From assembly GCF_003121925.1 (NCBI RefSeq), contig NZ_QEWR01000003.1:1-64000 (forward strand): DNA of 64,000 nt. The letters run 5' to 3'. This DNA comes from Ignatzschineria indica (lineage in GTDB: Bacteria; Pseudomonadota; Gammaproteobacteria; Cardiobacteriales; Wohlfahrtiimonadaceae). Shown here one piece after another: positions 59,148 through 64,000 of this stretch. Each line of letters starts with the position of its first letter. Positions within the stretch are counted from its first letter, which is position 1. The notes beneath the pieces were generated by a model. That model was not told the origin of the DNA. It was given only the letters and a program-made list of their open reading frames with translations, and did no database searches. The position numbers were made by a program, and so were the translations under genes.

Positions 59148-59534
59148 TGAGGTCTCTCCATTTTATTAACTGGGTATAAAACCGATTGGAATTGGAACTG
59201 AGATGGATATTGATATTGAGACTGATAGGGGCGACAACAGATCTCTCTTAGCATCAAAATCATCATCCATAATGGCATCATCCCCTCCACCTTTATCGAT
59301 AAATCTCTGCGATCTTCCCCGCCTGCTCGCCGGCTTTCTCTCAATCGAGACATCTCTCACTCTCCTCCTCTCAATTCTACCCATTACTCTGCCATTACTT
59401 TGCCATTAAACCGGATGGCAACCCTCAATTATTCAACCTTTTACACGAAAGCGCAATCTACATCGCCCTGCATCATCGGATGATTGTTTCTCAATGTTAC
59501 GCTTTCTACTATTGAGCACTCTCTATAATAAAAC

Positions 59535-59573
59535 ATACCTATCATATAAAAACAATAGGTATTAAGATTTTTT
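59535..59573 (+). promoter_or_regulatory. Hairpin just after a TATAAT box
   Basis: ATACCTAT (59535-59542) and ATAGGTAT (59555-59562) pair around a 12-nt loop, followed by TAAGA and a T-run at 59568-59573. It begins about six bases after a consensus -10 (59524-59529), so it may be the 5' end of a short transcript. No good -35 is seen. Confidence 0.4.
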
Positions 59574-59598
59574 CATCTTAGAAGGAGGTGACAGTATC

Positions 59599-59676
59599 GT
59601 GAGAAGGATGACGAGAAGGATAAAGAAAATGAGAAAAATAAGAAAAATGAGCTCGATAAGGGTAAAGATGAAGTAA
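59599..59676 (+). CDS. Possible 25-residue basic small protein
   Basis: A GTG-started frame of 25 codons and a TAA. An almost ideal ribosome site AGGAGGTGA (59583-59591) lies 10 bases before the GTG. The product would have about 13 Arg or Lys, no Asp or Glu, and a few Met and Ile. Upstream are a TATAAT box and a hairpin. It resembles no family I know. The purine-rich composition could produce such a frame by chance, and the ribosome-site spacing is slightly long, so the call is tentative. Confidence 0.3.
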   Translation: MRRMTRRIKKMRKIRKMSSIRVKMK

Positions 59677-59741
59677 AGATAAGGTAAAGAAGAAAACTAC
59701 GATCTATCAACAACTACAGATATCTACAGATAGCTCCCGAT

Positions 59742-59770
59742 AAAAAAGAGCCTACCGCTCAGTAGACTCT
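59742..59770 (-). terminator. Terminator of relA
   Basis: AGAGCCTAC (59747-59755) pairs with GTAGACTCT (59762-59770), with one wobble, around a 6-nt loop; six Ts follow on the minus strand. It lies about 140 bases past the relA stop. Confidence 0.75.
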
Positions 59771-59911
59771 CTTCTAGCAATATATCCGCTATTCCTTATC
59801 GGCTATTCCTTATCTGCTCTCCCGGCGCTATCCCTTTTACTATCACCCTTATATAAAGGATCGTGTGATTGGCGATTGTGACAACGACTATGATCAACTA
59901 CTTTCAATTGA

Positions 59912-61987
59912 CTACTTCCGATAGGCTTGTAAAACGGCAGGAATCTGATTGATTCGATCAAGAAGACGACTCAATTGATCAACATGATTGATCTCTAAGG
60001 TAAAACTAATAGAGCGGGTATCATCTGCCTCACTCTTCATATTCATATTGGTGATCTTGAGATGCTCAGCGGAGACTAATTGACTGATCTCTTGTAAAAG
60101 ATCGACATTAGCATAGGCCGTTACATGAATATCAGCCTGAACCACTCGCTCATCTGTTGAGCCCCAATCGACATCGATCTCTCTTTCTGGATGTTGTTCC
60201 AACATATTACGATAGTTAACACAGTTGATGCGGTGGATCGTCACGCCACGGTTGATTGTAATATAGCCGCCAATAAGATCGGGGGGTGCAGGTTTACAGC
60301 AGGTCGCGATGGTGGTTAATAATTTTCCCATCCCTTTTACTTGAATACCACTTTGTGCCTTTTTACTCTGTGGGCGCACCATCAATTCTGGATCGAAATT
60401 ATTCTTCGGCTTCTCCCCCGGCAGACGCGATAGAAGTTGCGCTATCGTGATCTCACCAGCCCCAATATTGGCATAGAGATCATTAAGACTCGTGCAATGT
60501 AGACGACTTGCGAGACGCCTTAACTCCTCATCACTTAAACGCACATTGAGGCGCGCAAGCTCCTTTTCCACCATCTGCTTGCCCGCTTGAAGATTGCTCT
60601 CAATCTCTTGTGCTCTAAACCAAGCACGAATCTTAGAACGTGTTCGGCTAGAGCCGGTATAGCCTAAATGGGGCGACATCCAATCGCGACTTGGATTGGG
60701 GAGTTTTCCAGTTAAAATCTCCACCACATCACGATTTTGAAGCACATAGGTAAGCGGAACAATAGCGCCATTGACCTTCGCACCTCGACAGCGATTCCCT
60801 AAACCGGTGTGGATTTTATAAGCAAAATCGAGCGGTGTTGAGCCGGCAATCAACTCAATCGGCTCACCGGCAGGGGTCATCACAAAGACATTCTCATTGA
60901 AGATGCTCTCCTCTGTGATCTGCTCTTCACCCTCTTCTAAGACGCGGTCTAAGTGATCTCGTAACCAGTTAAGATCCGCTTGATCGATCGAAGTGCCTCG
61001 CCCCTCTTTATATTTCCAGTGAGCAGCAACCCCCTTCTCAGCATCATTGTGCATCTGATGCGTCCTGATCTGCACCTCCAAAGTACGATCTTCAGGCGCT
61101 AATACCACCGTATGGAGAGATTGATATCCATTAGGTTTGGGATTGGCAATATAATCATCAAATTCTCGTGGAATAGGGGTCCAAAGATCATGAATCATCC
61201 CCAATACAGCATAACAATCAGCAGTACTATCGACTAAAATACGCACTGCTCGGATATCATAGAGCTGCTCAAAAGCTAAATTTTTCTGCCGCATCTTCCG
61301 TGCAATACTGTAGATATGCTTCACGCGCCCGGTCACTTCACCTTCAATAGCGTGCTGCTCGAGAAGCTTTTCGATCATCTCGATCACATCAAGAATATAT
61401 TGCTCTCGCACCTGACGCTTGCCATCCAGTTTAGAGGCGATCTCGCGATAAAACTCAGGCTCTAAAAAGCGAAAAGCGTAATCCTCTAGCTCCCACTTAA
61501 TTTGAGCTAACCCTAAACGATTAGCGATCGGCGCAAAGATGGTATTGGTATTTTGGGCGATAAGACGCTGCTTCTCCTCTTGGGAATCACGCGCATTTCG
61601 CATCACAATCACCTGATAAGCGAGCATCACCACAATCACGCGCACATCTTCAGCAAAAGCTAAAAACATCTTCCGCAAAGTCTCAGGTGACTTCTCATGA
61701 GAGATCGCCCCTGATGTTAAGAAATTGACAACGCCGAGATATTGGATAAATTTTCGTGTGCCTTCAGGCTGCTCTTCAACAGGAACGCCTAAAACAAAGA
61801 GGATCAGAGCGACTTGCGGCATCGCTTCAATCTCTAACTGTTCCAGATAGAATGCCGTTTCTAATGCCATCTTAAAAAGAGGATGCTCCTGATGCTTGAT
61901 ACAGGCCGCATAATACTCCGGCTTCCACGTCGCTTCTTTACTTTGTAGCCACTCAAGGAGAGCGGTCAATGTAATTGACTTTGACAC
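59912..61987 (-). CDS. relA: RelA-type (p)ppGpp synthetase
   Basis: 691 residues from a GTG at 61987 with GGAG eight bases upstream; the frame running on to 62092 gives an N-terminus unlike RelA. Order: a degenerate hydrolase domain (about 20-185) without the HDxxED metal motif, so no hydrolysis is expected; the synthetase domain with REFDDYIANPKPNGYQSLHT near 275, whose EFDD motif marks monofunctional RelA; a TGS domain (about 365-425, FVMTPAGEPIELIAGST); a helical/zinc-finger region with CCKPAPPD; and a C-terminal ACT domain. It makes (p)ppGpp on stalled ribosomes holding uncharged tRNA. The matching SpoT is not in the window. Confidence 0.95.
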   Translation of the reverse strand: MSKSITLTALLEWLQSKEATWKPEYYAACIKHQEHPLFKMALETAFYLEQLEIEAMPQVALILFVLGVPVEEQPEGTRKFIQYLGVVNFLTSGAISHEKSPETLRKMFLAFAEDVRVIVVMLAYQVIVMRNARDSQEEKQRLIAQNTNTIFAPIANRLGLAQIKWELEDYAFRFLEPEFYREIASKLDGKRQVREQYILDVIEMIEKLLEQHAIEGEVTGRVKHIYSIARKMRQKNLAFEQLYDIRAVRILVDSTADCYAVLGMIHDLWTPIPREFDDYIANPKPNGYQSLHTVVLAPEDRTLEVQIRTHQMHNDAEKGVAAHWKYKEGRGTSIDQADLNWLRDHLDRVLEEGEEQITEESIFNENVFVMTPAGEPIELIAGSTPLDFAYKIHTGLGNRCRGAKVNGAIVPLTYVLQNRDVVEILTGKLPNPSRDWMSPHLGYTGSSRTRSKIRAWFRAQEIESNLQAGKQMVEKELARLNVRLSDEELRRLASRLHCTSLNDLYANIGAGEITIAQLLSRLPGEKPKNNFDPELMVRPQSKKAQSGIQVKGMGKLLTTIATCCKPAPPDLIGGYITINRGVTIHRINCVNYRNMLEQHPEREIDVDWGSTDERVVQADIHVTAYANVDLLQEISQLVSAEHLKITNMNMKSEADDTRSISFTLEINHVDQLSRLLDRINQIPAVLQAYRK

Positions 61988-62671
61988 ATCTACTTCTCCA
62001 TCTCTATTTATTTTTATATCCAAAAATAGTAAGCAATTCGCCCGACTATTGCAATGATCCGAGAAATATTTAGCAGGGAGAATAGCGCACAAATGGGCGT
62101 TTTAGCAGAGTATCAACTCTGATCTCAGCAAAAGTATCGATATCACGCGATATTGATGCCCACATAACGTCGCTCAATCTCAATATTCAATCAAACAATA
62201 GAGTGGTCGATACGCTCTTCAATACGCTCTTCAATATACTCTAATCGCTCGACCTATCATCAAGGCACGATAAGAGATATACAATCTCTCTTCAACACTA
62301 TAATATAGATAATAGAAGAGATAAAAGATAATACCGATGAAAATCATGATTATCGGGTGATTGAAGGTGATTGAAGGTGATTGAAGGTGATTGAAGGTGA
62401 TTGTAAGCGATTATCGCAGTGATGCTAGTAAGCCGTTATGATGAATAGTAACAATCAAAAACAATAACCCTTAATAATCAGTGACAATAATCAATATTAT
62501 CAATAGAAAATTATCAAACAACATCATTCAATAATATTATTAAACAATATCGATGCATAATATATTTAATAATAGATCAGTAAGAGATGAATAAGGCGGA
62601 ACAAGCGCCGATAAAAGCTCTTCTATTTCGTGGGGATCTCCCCTTTTTAAGCATTCCTATAAGGAGCTCAT
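61988..62671. repeat. 684-bp intergenic region with a 10-bp tandem array (62356-62405)
   Basis: Five units of GGTGATTGAA (last one GGTGATTGTA) start at 62356, 62366, 62376, 62386 and 62396. CAATACGCTCTT is doubled near 62209-62235. The stretch 62440-62590 is very AT-rich (AATAAT and AATATTAT runs). No gene seen; promoters of relA and the DsrE-family gene should lie here. Confidence 0.8.
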
Positions 62672-63016
62672 ATGTTTAAATTAGTGATTCATATTAGTGA
62701 TCTCGATAAGTGGCAAACAGTCATTAACAACATCAATAATAGTGTAAAAGGGTTACGCGAAAGCTACACCATCCATGTTGTTGCTAATGTGAATGCGATT
62801 CAAGGATATCTCGATCCAAAAATTCGTGAACAGATCACCGCAATTGATGATCCTAATATTCACTTCTTTGCTTGTAACAACTCCCTCATCGGACAAAATG
62901 TAACGCCTGAGATGCTCAACCCCGATACAATTCCCTCTAAAATCGGAATCGTTCCTGTAGGGATTATCTCCATTGTGGAAGATCAAAACAATGGTTTTGC
63001 CTATCTGAAACCTTAA
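62672..63016 (+). CDS. DsrE-family protein
   Basis: 114 residues, whole domain. AAGGAG five bases before the ATG is a strong ribosome site. The pattern VIHISDLDKWQTVINNINN, HVVANVNAIQGYL, FFACNNSLIGQNVTPEML, VPVGIISIVEDQNNGFAYLKP (shown in parts) matches small single-domain DsrE/DsrF-like proteins; the Cys in FACNNSL is the family's conserved cysteine. Relatives take part in sulfur relay (DsrE, TusD), but most of this small type have no known role. It is a single gene. Confidence 0.82.
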   Translation: MFKLVIHISDLDKWQTVINNINNSVKGLRESYTIHVVANVNAIQGYLDPKIREQITAIDDPNIHFFACNNSLIGQNVTPEMLNPDTIPSKIGIVPVGIISIVEDQNNGFAYLKP

Positions 63017-63030
63017 GGCTTCACACCTCC

Positions 63031-63058
63031 CATATCACATATCACATATCACATATCA
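63031..63058. repeat. Four tandem 7-bp units (CATATCA)
   Basis: Perfect copies at 63031, 63038, 63045 and 63052, just after the DsrE-family gene. Confidence 0.88.
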
Positions 63059-63133
63059 CATCCTTCATATTGTGGCACCTGTCATAGACCTGATATCTCA
63101 GACAAGATGGTGATCACGACTAAAATTAAGAAC

Positions 63134-63171
63134 AAAAAAAGACCCCTTAGGATCTATGGATCTTAAGGGGT
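63134..63171 (-). terminator. Strong terminator of trmO
   Basis: ACCCCTTAGGATC (63142-63154) pairs with GATCTTAAGGGGT (63159-63171) around a 4-nt loop, with one wobble; on the minus strand seven Ts follow (A-run 63134-63140). Confidence 0.92.
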
Positions 63172-63216
63172 AAACTACTCACTCAATAGGAATTAAAAAA
63201 CGAAGTTCGCTTTCCG

Positions 63217-64000
63217 TTAAGTATCCTTCATTTTAGGATCAGCAATATTGATCTTTATCACTCTAAAGCCGATCGTTTCCCTATTTGGCTGATTTTTAGT
63301 CGCATCTTCCAGATCTGATGCCATGTCGCCTTGAAGATCGATCTTCTGAAATTGGATATTCCAATGCAATAATCTTACACCGTAGATTCGAGAGAAATCA
63401 TGATGAAATTGTGGCAGTGGATTTTGCGATACCACCTCGATAATCAATCTTTTCAGATCGGGCGCAAGCGGAAGAATTAATTGTAACGCCGATTCCGCCT
63501 CATCACTAAAGAAAACAGGGTAACGTTCTGGCGGCATCACGGCAAAATCGCTCTTTGCCTCAACAATCGCATCAGCAAAAGGGATATAAGGTTTAATGCA
63601 GTAGATCGGCGTCTTCTCTACAAGATCATGTCCTGAAACGGTAATTTTTCCCGCCTGAAAATCGATCGATTCAATCTTTACAGCAGATAAGCCCAAACCA
63701 TTAGGTCGAAAAGAGCTACGCGTGGCAAAAACTCCCATTCGTGCATTGCCCCCTAAACGTTGTGGGCGGACGGTCCCCTTTCCTTTCCACTCATTTTGAT
63801 GAAAACCAAAAGTGAGCCAAAGATGGCTTGAGAGCTCTAATCCTGTGAGATAGGTCTCATGATCGAAGGGAGGAATCAGGTGAATCACCCCTTCTGCCGC
63901 TGGAACAATACCGGCTTGTCGCGGCACGCCAAACTTTTCAGGAAAACAGCTCTCCATCCACGCGATCGGCTCAATTGTGTGGCTATTTTCCCGGCGCCAT
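63217..64000 (-). CDS. trmO: tRNA N6-threonylcarbamoyladenosine methyltransferase TrmO, start outside the window
   Basis: At least 261 residues. The frame stays open past the first internal ATG (63957) to the right edge, and those codons (HTIEPIAWMESCFPEKFGVPRQ, read in parts) match the normal N-terminus of the family, so the true start lies beyond 64000. Seen: KFGVPRQAG, LTGLELSSHLWLTFGFHQN, TVRPQRLGGNARMGVFATRS and FRPNGLGLSAVKIE: the TsaA/VirR-like beta-barrel SAM domain. TrmO methylates t6A37 of tRNA-Thr to m6t6A. The C-terminal part is also present. Closed by a strong terminator. Confidence 0.94.
   Translation of the reverse strand, partial: WRRENSHTIEPIAWMESCFPEKFGVPRQAGIVPAAEGVIHLIPPFDHETYLTGLELSSHLWLTFGFHQNEWKGKGTVRPQRLGGNARMGVFATRSSFRPNGLGLSAVKIESIDFQAGKITVSGHDLVEKTPIYCIKPYIPFADAIVEAKSDFAVMPPERYPVFFSDEAESALQLILPLAPDLKRLIIEVVSQNPLPQFHHDFSRIYGVRLLHWNIQFQKIDLQGDMASDLEDATKNQPNRETIGFRVIKINIADPKMKDT

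Larger units (their letters stand above)
59148..59911. other. 764-bp region between metN and relA
   Basis: No standard gene. From left to right: the metN promoter region with a single AGACATCT half-box (59348-59355); a consensus TATAAT at 59524-59529; a hairpin 59535-59562; a strong ribosome site followed by a small basic open frame (59599-59676); purine-rich short repeats to about 59700; and the relA terminator. Paired short repeats (GATATTGATATTGAGACTGATA) lie near 59205-59228. Confidence 0.5.

Noticed and set aside
59348-59355. MetJ operator upstream of metN
   Set aside because: Only one AGACATCT half-box; MetJ needs at least two adjacent boxes, and the next eight bases do not match. No SAM riboswitch pattern was seen either.
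33487-62405. CRISPR array
   Set aside because: The tandem arrays are head-to-tail without unique spacers and no cas gene is present.

Overview
The window looks like a chromosomal segment of a gammaproteobacterium of moderate-to-low GC. Supporting genes are a RelA-type stringent factor with an EFDD synthetase motif and no HD residues, ParC, TrmL, the RatA/RnfH pair, DbpA, and the rplY-pth-ychF and def-fmt-rsmB-DUF4390-ntrY gene orders. A Cardiobacteriales-type organism (Ignatzschineria or Wohlfahrtiimonas) is my best guess, but it rests on memory of gene style, not on a search. I see no rRNA, tRNA, CRISPR array, insertion sequence, phage or plasmid genes.

Layout. 1-434: a 217-bp-period direct repeat cut by the window edge. 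435-8992 (all minus): lytic transglycosylase lipoprotein, argH, an NtrY-like histidine kinase, a DUF4390 protein, rsmB, fmt, def. 9783-12707: ackA-pta, with a shortened Pta. 13048-16245: ratA-rnfH converging on trmL and pyrG. 16540-29336: tkt, yajC, a fused secDF, ftsK, an M17 aminopeptidase, and a DD-carboxypeptidase with a SPOR tail. 29868-32263: a triheme cytochrome c and a TsdA-like diheme cytochrome c. 32399-37449: ornithine-cyclodeaminase-family enzyme, MHS transporter, DASS anion transporter. 37581-43694: ung, crcB, ychF-pth-rplY, parC. 44331-47592: a PCMT-family methyltransferase, glyA, a DUF218 protein. 47586-53009: one 1807-residue exported Sel1-repeat protein. 53284-59147 (minus): dbpA, then metN-metI-[acyl-CoA-dehydrogenase-like enzyme]-metQ. 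59912-64000: relA, a DsrE-family protein, and trmO, which runs off the right edge.

How the genes work together. ackA-pta is the acetate/acetyl-phosphate pathway. yajC, secDF and ftsK serve export and division. fmt and def formylate initiator tRNA and deformylate new proteins. metNIQ imports methionine, and the flavin-enzyme-like gene inside it hints at use of a methionine or organosulfur derivative. The TsdA-like cytochrome could oxidise thiosulfate or reduce tetrathionate in the periplasm, with the triheme cytochrome as partner.

The most striking non-gene pattern is a series of short tandem arrays (units of 6-15 bp, different sequence at each site) in a large share of the intergenic spaces and also inside a few reading frames. 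Most operons end in clear stem-loop terminators. Several true starts (GTG or internal codons) are set by good Shine-Dalgarno sequences, and these adjusted starts are used below.
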